A stretch of DNA of 64,000 nt from Isochrysis galbana (Eukaryota > Haptophyta > Isochrysidales > Isochrysidaceae): positions 3,412,873 through 3,476,872 of the forward strand of contig CM030931.1 of the NCBI GenBank assembly GCA_018136815.1, written 5' to 3'. A program made the translations under genes and the position numbers. Below, one piece after another: positions 33,090-42,072 of this stretch (position 1 is the stretch's first letter; the number at the start of each line of letters is the position of its first letter). The notes under the pieces were generated by a model. The model worked only from the letters and a program-made list of their open reading frames with translations, was not told the origin of the DNA and did not search any database.

Positions 33090-33480
33090 TCATACCATAC
33101 CTCCGCAAGAGGCACCCACGCTACAATACAAACGAAATAGGCCACTCAGCGGCACAGGCGGAAGACGGGAACATCCACTGGGGGCCGGTGCACCCCGCCC
33201 AACCCAGCCCCTAAGTAAAGCACGAGGGGAGTTGCCGCAACAGCAAGGCGCCCCCAAATGGTTCCACGCCCGTGTACAAAAGGCGGTGGACCTTGTCCTC
33301 TGGACAAGCCCACACACTAATAGACAACACAAATGGATAAAGCACCTGCACTACGCCATTTCGCACCAAAAAAGCGCGACTAGGACATTGGGGGTAGGAC
33401 TCTTGCACTGGCCGACCCATGTAAAGGCGCTTCAGGCCAAATGGATCCTAAATTACTGTCAGAGCAAGGCTCATCTCACT
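33090..33480 (+). mobile_element. rearranged LINE family 2 fragments
   Basis: 33120-33240 matches the 3' UTR of the LINE at 25304-26099 (GGGGGCCGGTGCACCCCGCC, GCACGAGGGGAGTTGCCGC). Immediately after, 33240-33480 encodes an internal piece of LINE ORF2 (APKWFHARVQKAVDLVLW, HVKALQAKWILNY) aligning with WFMEAIDSDVHALLW and HIKALQAIWIIRY of the LINE at 5537-8557. 3' UTR before coding sequence is the wrong order, so this is a rearrangement or two insertions end to end. Confidence 0.7.
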
Positions 33481-33763
33481 CTTGGTGATGGCCTGCGAGG
33501 GCGCGCCGGCAGCTAGCGCGGAATGCGGTTCTTGCGGGGAGCTCATGGAGCTTTCCTCGGGGGTGACTACGGGCATGGTGATCGACGCACGACGCACGAC
33601 GCACGGAGGGCGCGGAAGTGTGGAAGGAGGCTTGTGGGAGGTGGTGGCAGGCGACTGGGGGTGGCTCAGGCGCGTGCTTGACTTGTATTGACTCGTTGAC
33701 TCGGGGTATAGACTCGGGAACTCGGGGGGACTCGCTTGGGAACACGGTGGGACTCGACGAAGT

Positions 33764-35019
33764 TGCTACAAAAACACTCACTAGAAACCCAAAAACCAAA
33801 GTCCTTGGGCTCAGAAAACTAACGTAAACACTCCGGAATCATACGATAAACAAACCCCTCCCGCGCGGCGAAGGCTGAGGTCGCGATCGATCGCCATGCG
33901 CGAAGAAATACGGAACGAGAGCGCATAACTACGCAAACGAAGGGTTCGGACTATCGTTAAAGCGAAACTCGTCCGCTTAAGCCAACGCGGAGGGTCGAGG
34001 AGAGATCCAAACTCGCGCGGGGGAAGAAGGCGATGTGCGGAGAGACCTTCTAGACAAGAGACGAGCAAAGGGCGACGAAACAAGACGCGAGACGCGAGGC
34101 GCGTGCCATTCGTTCTACCTTTCTTTTACCGAAACCACGGCGAAACTAACGTTAAACGTCGGTGCCCCCTCCGCGAGAATCGCGAAGAAGAACGGACGAG
34201 ATGAAGGCAATCATCGAAGGAATCGCGAGAGGAATCGAAGCGAAGGGGGGGGGAATAACGCGCGCGGGGGGGGGAACGAACGACGGCCGGAGGAAACGAA
34301 CCGCGCACGGAGGAGAAGAACCTCGCGCGGGGGGGGGATAATATAACGGCCGGAAGCGACGGATGGCACGCGGAGGGAAAGAACCTGCCGCGGGGGGGGC
34401 GAGGGACCGAGGGCACGGCGGGGCAGCGTGGGAGGGCGCGAGGCCGATCTCGGAACGAGATCGCGTCCTTTCCCTCGCGGAGCGCGGAGAGACCCCCCAC
34501 GAGATATCTTGGGACCGGAGAATGTTTTGGACGAATCTTCCTACCGTCGGCCGAGGAGAGGCGGACGGAGAGAGAGAGAGAGAGTCTCGCAGAGCGACTG
34601 CAGAACGAGAAGTCGAAGTCATGCCGGTTTATTACCTTAAACGAGCCAACAATTATAGTAACAGCAAAAACAAAATTCGAATCGCAAATTTCGAGATCAA
34701 AATCGGCAAACCTGGACTTGAGACCATGGGGAATCCGAATCTGTGTGTCTTGTGCGTCAGTGGCAACACGGGGAACTGTTCAATTGTAATTGTGAGCGCG
34801 CACCTTACACGAATATTCATGCCTACAGCCTTCAGATGGGCAGGAATACAACACCCCCCGACTTAAATCGAGACGTCTCCCGATGTCGAGCCAAAAGAGT
34901 TCATTTGACCATACGAGACGAGAGACCTAGAAGAGGAGGATTAACCCATGGATCCAAAGCGAGCACAAAATCGGCAGCTTAGCGCGGCGGCCCCCGATTT
35001 CGTACGTCACGTCCTACCA
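33764..35019 (-). repeat. candidate 3' LTR of the chromovirus
   Basis: Minus-strand reading: after the pol stop, a polypurine tract AAAAGGGAGAACG (35020-35032) is followed by TGGTAGGACG, a plausible LTR start, and a matching ...GTAGCA end lies at 33764. The interior is purine-rich with a distinct composition. The 5' LTR is not in the window, so the limits cannot be verified. Confidence 0.45.
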
Positions 35020-35110
35020 CGTTCTCCCTTTTACAGGAGTTTTGCTCGGGCAGTTGCGCTGGGTCAGGCGCTGACGCGACGCTAATCATCCACTTCCGGT
35101 CGACTTAGCG

Positions 35111-38100
35111 CTACGATTGTGAACGAGAACGAGTACGACTCGAAGGCAGATCAGGAGGAGTACGACTTGTCTCTTGAATTCGACGTGGAATAACTTGATT
35201 GGATTGGGAACTTGAGCTTGGACTTGAAGAGGAGTCTACAGCGGAGTGAGCTTGGGGTTGAACCGGACGGCGGTCGAAAGTGGTGTCGTACGACTCAACT
35301 AGATCAGCACAACGCCGAAGCAACTCAATTCGAGACTCCCAAGTAGCTTCAGAACGAGGATAGCCGCGCCATTTGACGAGATACTTGAATGAAACTCCAT
35401 CGCCCTTGCGATCGAGTAACTCTTCGACCAAGTACTCATCTTCAGCGAGCGGAGACGAATCGGTGACGGTGAAGTACGGACGAAGATTGGAAATGTGAAC
35501 TTCATCCTTGACTTGACGATTTTCGAGATCGCGTAGACGGTAGCGAGTGGCCGAGATGGCTTCTTCTACTCGGTAGGGACCGGAGTAGAGATATTGAAGT
35601 TTGTTGGCGTGGCCAGGGATTCGACGACAAACTCTGTCTCCTGGTTTGAAGGTGACACCGAGTTTAGACTTTTGAGAGGCGGAGCGCATCGATTCGCGTT
35701 GGGCTTCTTGAGTACTTTCGAGGGCGGAACGCCACGACTCGAGAAGCTTCTTATTGAGCTCGGTGGCGTAAATGACGGCATCGGACGGAGGCCTAGATGG
35801 AAGGAACTCGAGAACAGGAGCAGGGTCAGCAAGTTGAGCTGGAAGACGAAGCTCCCGACCAAACAAGATAGCCGCGGGTGACTTGGGTACGACGCGACCG
35901 GCGGTCGCTCGCATAGACATGAGAAGAAACGGAAGGTGGTCGACCCAATGGGCGCCGCCTTCATTGGAGACTCGAGTCATCGTGAGGAGAGTTTGTTGAG
36001 CTCTTTCCACTAGCCCTACGCCTTCGTGGCGATAGGCTTCAGTAGTGCTCAAGTCCGTGCCAGTCGCTTTGAGAATTAGGTCCACTAACCGAGAGCAAAG
36101 ATTCGAGCCGGCGTCGGTTCGAAGTTGGCGAGGGACTCCATAACGAGATACGATGAGACGCATGAAGACGTCCAGACATTTTGCGGACGAGGGGTTACCG
36201 TTGCAAGGCTCAGCTTCAATCCAACGAGAGAGAGAATCGACGAAAACAATCAGCTTATCAAAACCGGAGCGGCCGGATACGAAATCGTGGGTGGGAGCCA
36301 TCGAAAGAATATCGCAATAGACGACGTCGAAAGGATAGGATCCGATAGAAAGACCGGATGGATGGGCGAGCGGTCGCGGTAACGGTTTGCCAAGAGTGCA
36401 TTCATGGCACTCTCGAACGTACTCCGATACAGAGGCGGATAGGCCAGGCCAGTAAACTCGAGAACGAAGTAGGGTAGTCATCCTTGTCGCACCTGGGTGA
36501 CCAAGGTGGTCATGGTAGGCGCGGAGGTACGTGTCACGAAGGGACTCCGGAATGTATAAACGAAGAGGAGCCTCTTCCGCCTCTGAGGAGCGGTAGTAGA
36601 GTAGGCCATCGCGAAGCAGGAATCGGGACCTTTTCTTCGACGACGAGCTAGAGTCGATCGAAGAGGAAGCTTTCGGAAGGATCGACTCGAGTTCAGAAAT
36701 GATCGAGCTAGCGAACTCGTCGGTAGAGAGCGCTTGACGCAATTCGTCGGCATGAGGCACGCCCACATCGAGATACGAGGAGGTAATCGACTCCGAAGAT
36801 TCCGATGCTTGACGAGCGAGCCTATCGTTTGCTTGTTGGCGGCGAGCGGTGAGGGTGGATGACGTAACCGCGGCGGCAACTATGTCGTGAATTTCGGAAG
36901 AATCGAAAGAATGGACGTCACTCTCCTCGAGATGGAGAGGATCGTGATCAGGCTCGAGAGCAACTAAGCGGGATAAGCCGTCGGCGTCCCAGTGAGTGAC
37001 TCCAGGTTTGTGCACGACGTCGAATCTATATTCGGCTAGCTTTAGGACCCATCGCATGAGGCGCGAGGCTGGACCACCGGTGACTTGATCTTTCATCGTG
37101 TGAAGCCAGCGCAAAGCTGAATGGTCTACGACGAGGGTGAAGTGGCGACCCCAAAGATAAGGCCTCCAATTTCGGATCGATTCTAGCGCTGCTAGAAGTT
37201 CGATTTCAGTGACTGTCCAATGGCGCTCAGCCGGACTCAAGCTACGACCGTAGTATGCAACGACGCGCTCTCTCCCTTCGTCGTCTTTTTGGGCGAGGAC
37301 GCCGGCGATGCCGAGCTTGCTAGCACCGTCGGTTTTAACGAGGAAAGGACGGTCGTCTCGAGGAGGTGCAAGTACGGGTTCTTCACAGATAGCTTGCTTG
37401 AGATCTTCGATAGCCTGTCGACAGGCTTCTGTTTGCGACTCGACCGGGACGTCGCACCCTTTCCGCGTGAGAGCGGTTAACGGCGCCGCACGGATCGCAA
37501 AACGACGGATGAAACGGCGGTAGTAGGAGCACAATCCAAGGAACGAACGGACGGCTTCGATCGAGTTGATTTGGGTTGGGTCGATTTTCGAGACAGCTTC
37601 CACTTTCTTGGGATCCATCCGAAGACCTTCACGCGAAACAACGTGGCCGAGATATTCAGCCGAGGTGGCAAAGAAAACGCATTTCGACATCTTGCAAGTG
37701 AGGCCCGCCCAGATGAGACGTTCCAAGACAAGATCAAGACGGTGTAACATTTGTTGGAATGACGACTCTTCCCTGGCCTGCAGCGAGTCACCTACACCTG
37801 TCGACCAGGCGCCGACATCATCCAAGTATGGCATACAAATCTCCCATGCCAGCCCACCGAGAACGGCGTCCATGAGGCGGCACATATACGAGGGACCGGA
37901 TTGAACACCGAAAGGCAAGTAATTGAACTCGTACTTGCCGCGATGAGTAGTGAACGCGGTGATATGTTTATCGGATTCTTTGATCGGTATACCCCAGAAA
38001 CCAGATGCCAGGTCCAGGGTGCAAAGGAATAGAGAATCGAGGTTGCCTTGACCGGACGACAATCGGTCGATGGCTTCTACCGTTAGGGGAAGAGGGCTGT

Positions 38101-40396
38101 CCTCTAGACGAAGCTTGGAGTTGACGTCGCGATAATCTACGCAGAAACGTACGGAGCCATCCTTCTTAGTGACTAACACGACTCGAGAGGCCCACGACGA
38201 ATTTGATTTCCTAATGATGCCCGCGGACTCCATCTTGCAAACTTCGTCCTCTATGATCTTCTCACCCTCTCGTCCAACTCTAGACGGTGCGTGACGGTGA
38301 GCTTCGGCTCCGGGGTTGAGCGGTAGCTCTACCTCCATCACGTGAGTGTGATTCGGGTTAGTCGGGTCAATTGCGAAAGCAGCGATACGTCGGGCCAGTA
38401 GACGACGAACTTGTTCACGTTGGGGCATCGAGAGACGGCCCTCGGGGTCGATCTTGGCTGCCTCGAGGAGCTTGCGTTGGTCCTCGTTGAGCGACTCAAT
38501 CACATCCGGCGAGTTATTGTCACCGACGCGGTGATAAGTTCCAGCGTGAATCTTGAATCGAACCTGTAGCGAAGCTACAGGATGGAACGACGGAAGGTGT
38601 AGTGGTTTGGGGTCAGTATTGGCCACCGTAACCGCGATGGTGTGGTCGGATTTCGGCCTCTCTACTTGAGGGATGACGAGCGGAGAGCTGTCAATAGTCT
38701 CGCGTGTAGGGAGCCGGTCCACGAGCATGGCGCAGTCTTCGTGTTCTCGAAGAGCTAGCGGAATTCGGACGTGAAACGTCGCCCGATGATAGGCCGGGAT
38801 CGTGATAGGTTCATGGGTATATAGGAGGTACTCGGAGCCACAAGACGCCGGCGCTTTGGCGGCAAACTCATCGGCCGTGTTGAAGAGCGGCTCGGAGACT
38901 AGCTGGTTGTCGTTTTCGGCGGCTTGCGGCCCTCGGAAGAAGTCAGTCGTGATTGGGTTCGCGGAGGTCGGACAGACCTGTGCACAAGTCATGCTGACAG
39001 GGACCACCGCTATCGGTGACGTCGAGACGCGAAAGATCGGCGGAGCGTCGGGGCTTGGACTGCCATTAACCTCAAGAGGAGCCACCGTGGATGGGGCACC
39101 GAGGGTGATAGAGCCGTCCGCGCTGTCGGAGGCGAGCTGAATCGAAGCGGCGTGCGTAGCTAAGAAGTCGTTCCCGAGCAGTAGCATCGGGTTGCCTTCA
39201 ATCACCATGAACGTATGACGAAAGAGAAATCCACCGACGGAGAAAACGATTCGAGCCTTGCCTCGCGTGATAAGAGGTAGGCCGTCTGGGCCATGGAGCG
39301 GTGTCACTACGGCTTGCGGCAGCCGCTCGACGCATGCGTCGTTGGGTAGGCTGGACAAGAGGGAAGTGGTCACGACCGACGGGCCAGCTCCGGTGTCAGC
39401 GAGTGTGCTGTTGACCGTGAGGGCGGAGTCGGCTAAGATTACTCCTTCTTTGCCGGCAGCCTCGCCGGAGCGGCAGACCATTAGATCTCGAACATATAGA
39501 CAATGCCTTGGGTAGGCAGATGGTAGGGTATCCACGACGCTCTCCGGCCGGTGCGCGGTCACGTGTGCAATGGTGTCGGACAGGGACGGGGTTGGTCGCC
39601 AGCGTCGTTGCTCGGGTGAATTCGTCGTCAAACTGGTCGTCGTCTCTTCGGGTACTCCGACTGCCGCTATCGTGGCAGAGGGCCTAGAGGGGTCGTCCTC
39701 GTTGGTAGCGGTACAGGGTGATAGCTTGGGACTAGTGTAGCCCAGGCCTCTCTTGTCGGTGGGGTGCCTCGGGTGGTCGGACATCTTTTCCCAATCTTTC
39801 TCGAGACGGGCTTGGGCTTCTGTCTTGGGTCTTCGAACTAATGAGGCTAGCTCTTCGGCGCGGATGCCTTTGGCTTCCACGAACTCGATCGGCGCTCGGA
39901 CGGCAGCGGCGAGGTCGGATTCCTCGTCGGCGCTTCGTCCGGCTAGAGCTTGCGCTCTTATTTCGTCAGCGGTTTCGAGCGTGACGTTGGACCATTTCTG
40001 GTCCCCGTTCACTCCGAATGATTGCCATTGTTGGCGCCGCTTCCGGAGAGTCGTCGGCGTCGTCGGACGCGGCGAGCTCGCGCGTGCCGGAGGCGGGGCG
40101 GTCCATGGAGAGAATGGGTCGTGGAGAGTAGACTCGGAGGCGTGGAGTGGCGTGTCGTTGTCGTGGTTATCGTGGGTTTCTTTTTGGTCTTCGTGGTTGT
40201 CTGACTCGGGAGTAGCTGGACGGGAAACAACGGGGTCGGAAGAAACTTCACTAGTTTCCCTCCCCCTCTCATAACGATGAAGAGCCGACCACGGCTCGTA
40301 GGCGGTAGCCTCGGTCGAGCTAAGTGAAGGCCGGTCCAATAGGCTGCACCGCGCGCAAGCGAGTAGCTCTAACGCGGACAATTTCTTCGTCGACGT
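35111..40396 (-). CDS. chromovirus pol: protease, RT, RNase H, integrase, chromodomain
   Basis: Open frame of more than 1750 codons, starting right after an in-frame TAG at 40397-40399; the nearest candidate start is TTG at 40381, not ATG. N-terminal 300 residues are disordered and Ser/Pro-rich. Aspartic protease DTGAGPS lies near 39385. RT has FCVDYRDVNSKL, LDLASGFWGIPI and the catalytic YLDD near 37820. RNase H has KTDGASKLGIAGVLAQ, TEIELLAAL and VVDHSALRWL. Integrase has the HHCC zinc finger (HDHLGHPG...CHECTLGK) and a DD35E triad (YCDIL, RTDAGSN, VGLVER; 35 intervening residues by hand count). The C-terminus EELLDRKGDG-KYLVKWRGYP--EATWE is a canonical chromodomain. Family is certain. Confidence 0.95.
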   Translation of the reverse strand, partial: TSTKKLSALELLACARCSLLDRPSLSSTEATAYEPWSALHRYERGRETSEVSSDPVVSRPATPESDNHEDQKETHDNHDNDTPLHASESTLHDPFSPWTAPPPARASSPRPTTPTTLRKRRQQWQSFGVNGDQKWSNVTLETADEIRAQALAGRSADEESDLAAAVRAPIEFVEAKGIRAEELASLVRRPKTEAQARLEKDWEKMSDHPRHPTDKRGLGYTSPKLSPCTATNEDDPSRPSATIAAVGVPEETTTSLTTNSPEQRRWRPTPSLSDTIAHVTAHRPESVVDTLPSAYPRHCLYVRDLMVCRSGEAAGKEGVILADSALTVNSTLADTGAGPSVVTTSLLSSLPNDACVERLPQAVVTPLHGPDGLPLITRGKARIVFSVGGFLFRHTFMVIEGNPMLLLGNDFLATHAASIQLASDSADGSITLGAPSTVAPLEVNGSPSPDAPPIFRVSTSPIAVVPVSMTCAQVCPTSANPITTDFFRGPQAAENDNQLVSEPLFNTADEFAAKAPASCGSEYLLYTHEPITIPAYHRATFHVRIPLALREHEDCAMLVDRLPTRETIDSSPLVIPQVERPKSDHTIAVTVANTDPKPLHLPSFHPVASLQVRFKIHAGTYHRVGDNNSPDVIESLNEDQRKLLEAAKIDPEGRLSMPQREQVRRLLARRIAAFAIDPTNPNHTHVMEVELPLNPGAEAHRHAPSRVGREGEKIIEDEVCKMESAGIIRKSNSSWASRVVLVTKKDGSVRFCVDYRDVNSKLRLEDSPLPLTVEAIDRLSSGQGNLDSLFLCTLDLASGFWGIPIKESDKHITAFTTHRGKYEFNYLPFGVQSGPSYMCRLMDAVLGGLAWEICMPYLDDVGAWSTGVGDSLQAREESSFQQMLHRLDLVLERLIWAGLTCKMSKCVFFATSAEYLGHVVSREGLRMDPKKVEAVSKIDPTQINSIEAVRSFLGLCSYYRRFIRRFAIRAAPLTALTRKGCDVPVESQTEACRQAIEDLKQAICEEPVLAPPRDDRPFLVKTDGASKLGIAGVLAQKDDEGRERVVAYYGRSLSPAERHWTVTEIELLAALESIRNWRPYLWGRHFTLVVDHSALRWLHTMKDQVTGGPASRLMRWVLKLAEYRFDVVHKPGVTHWDADGLSRLVALEPDHDPLHLEESDVHSFDSSEIHDIVAAAVTSSTLTARRQQANDRLARQASESSESITSSYLDVGVPHADELRQALSTDEFASSIISELESILPKASSSIDSSSSSKKRSRFLLRDGLLYYRSSEAEEAPLRLYIPESLRDTYLRAYHDHLGHPGATRMTTLLRSRVYWPGLSASVSEYVRECHECTLGKPLPRPLAHPSGLSIGSYPFDVVYCDILSMAPTHDFVSGRSGFDKLIVFVDSLSRWIEAEPCNGNPSSAKCLDVFMRLIVSRYGVPRQLRTDAGSNLCSRLVDLILKATGTDLSTTEAYRHEGVGLVERAQQTLLTMTRVSNEGGAHWVDHLPFLLMSMRATAGRVVPKSPAAILFGRELRLPAQLADPAPVLEFLPSRPPSDAVIYATELNKKLLESWRSALESTQEAQRESMRSASQKSKLGVTFKPGDRVCRRIPGHANKLQYLYSGPYRVEEAISATRYRLRDLENRQVKDEVHISNLRPYFTVTDSSPLAEDEYLVEELLDRKGDGVSFKYLVKWRGYPRSEATWESRIELLRRCADLVESYDTTFDRRPVQPQAHSAVDSSSSPSSSSQSNQVIPRRIQETSRTPPDLPSSRTRSRSQS

Positions 40397-41634
40397 CTAG
40401 TCTCGCTGTTGACTCAAATGTCGAAGAAGAACAGGCATCCAATGGATCGCCATCGCTCCAGCTACACCGACGTAGGTGCGGCTGCGAAGAGCGCCACGGT
40501 GCGGTGAAGGAGAGAGGTTAGCCATGGCCGACTCACGGCCATCCACGACGCAAGTTGGCTGGAGGGGCGGCAGCCCTTTGGTGAGGTACAACCCGGTGGC
40601 TTTCTGGTGTCCAGTGCCGTGCTCCCAGGGTTGGACGAATTGGGTCGGGGTCAACCCCCCGACTAAACGGCGAGCTTCCGCATGCATCCGAGGGTTCTCG
40701 ACCGCTACAAACGGAGCAGTGGCGGAGGCCATTGACTTGAAGACGCGAGCGGCCGACTCAAGAGCGGCACGACGTCCGGGTTCTTGGGAGAGCCATTGAC
40801 TGCTGACAGCGGAGAGGTACGTGCAGGCGGGTGGGCGATGACTAGGTCCCAACCTAGGTTTTGGACATGAAGCGCGTCGCCTTGGAAGTGGGGCACGTAA
40901 TCGATCTCGGAAGGATACAAATCGCACGTAGCTACATCAGCACCGGCGAGTAGGAACATGGAGGAGACGACGCCGCTCGTCTCGCCAACGACGAGAACGC
41001 GTGGTGCGTGACAGCCAGACGTCAGCCCGTCTTGGACTCGTTGATTCATCTTCGTGAGCTCAGCGCAAAGCTCATCGAAGTGCTTGGGTAGCGCGGCGGC
41101 AGGCGAGGCTAGGGTGCCATTGCGAGGCCGGCGAAGCTCTTGGGCTGCCTCCGTGAGGTGCCGAGGTAATACCACCGCAGAGCCGCTCGCTCGTGCACGA
41201 AGACAGGCGAGAGCGTGGAGAGCGGGTGACGGGGTATCATCACGGGTGCCGACATCGGAGTTGTGTTGAGAGGAATCGAAGGACTGGATCGCGGACGCAT
41301 TGATCGCTGCCACGCGCATGATGGCGGTGGTAGTGGTATCGAGAGGCAGGCAGTGCTTGGGGGCTGCAACCGGTGGCCGCGGCGACGTAGGACGAATGAA
41401 AGAAGACTCGGATATCGACGACGTGGAGACGGGCTCGGAGGACGGGATCGACGAACAAACTCGGAGAGGTGGGGTGTCGGATTGCGGCGACGGACGCCGC
41501 GGCCGCGACACCACCGGTGAGAGGCGTGAAGGGCATGGCTTAGAGACTCGGTTGGGTTGGCTCAATGGGCGTAGAAGCTCGGTTTGGGAGGCGGCCGTTC
41601 CTCGACGTGCAAGGGAGTTGTGGTCACTCTCCAT
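40397..41634 (-). CDS. phage-like SAM-dependent DNA-methylase domain upstream of pol (one frameshift)
   Basis: Two overlapping frames form one protein of about 410 residues. The upstream frame (41634 to about 40826) has a Ser/Pro-rich N-terminus, then RVLVVGETSGVVSSMFLLAG and ATCDLYPSEI (a Rossmann SAM-site pattern) and GWDLVIAHPP. The second frame (about 40826 to the TAG at 40397) continues CTYLSAVSSQWL, PFVAVENPRMH, FVQPWEHGTGHQKATGLYL, GLPPLQPT and RSRTYVGVAGAMAIHW. Order and motifs match the phage/bacterial proteins usually annotated as DNA methylase-like. The frames differ by one missing C inside the HPPC motif near 40826. The second frame is in phase with pol, separated only by one TAG. 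Activity and substrate base are unknown. Confidence 0.8.
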
Positions 41635-41638
41635 GGTC

Positions 41639-41738
41639 NNNNNNNNNNNNNNNNNNNNNNNNNNNNNNNNNNNNNNNNNNNNNNNNNNNNNNNNNNNNNN
41701 NNNNNNNNNNNNNNNNNNNNNNNNNNNNNNNNNNNNNN
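41639..41738. other. assembly gap (100 N)
   Basis: One hundred N, a conventional placeholder for a gap of unknown size. It falls exactly where the 5' part of the chromovirus should be, suggesting a collapsed repeat. Confidence 1.
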
Positions 41739-41886
41739 AAGAAGGGCTGTGGGTTCTACTTTACCCGGGAGAGCCCCAGCCTCCCAGGGTTGGCGCGCGA
41801 GCAAGCAGCGAACGAGCGGAGAGCGAGGGAGACAGAGAGCGAGAGAGTGAGAGGGGGAGGCCGGGCCGAGGGAAGAGAGGGGGGGG

Positions 41887-41912
41887 GAGGGAGGGAGACG
41901 GAGAGAGTCACA

Positions 41913-41969
<57 letters not shown>

Positions 41970-41972
41970 AGG

Positions 41973-42022
<50 letters not shown>

Positions 42023-42050
42023 AGAGAGAGACTTCCCGCTCCCCCCCTTC
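41887..42050. repeat. GA/CA microsatellite upstream of the CG-1 gene
   Basis: (CA)n at about 41910-41930 flanked by (GA)n to 42025, then a pyrimidine patch CCCCCCCTTCTCTCTCTCCC directly before the ATG at 42073. Confidence 0.95.
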
Positions 42051-42072
42051 TCTCTCTCCCCTTCCCCTCACC

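Larger units (their letters stand above)
33764..41634 (-). mobile_element. Ty3/gypsy chromovirus with phage-type methylase domain, 5' end in assembly gap
   Basis: Composite of the candidate 3' LTR, a 5.3-kb pol frame ending in a chromodomain, and an upstream methylase-like region reaching the 100-N gap at 41639. Sequence beyond the gap belongs to the next gene, so gag (if any) and the 5' LTR are missing from the assembly. The pol frame has no internal stop over 1756 codons, suggesting a young copy. Confidence 0.85.
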
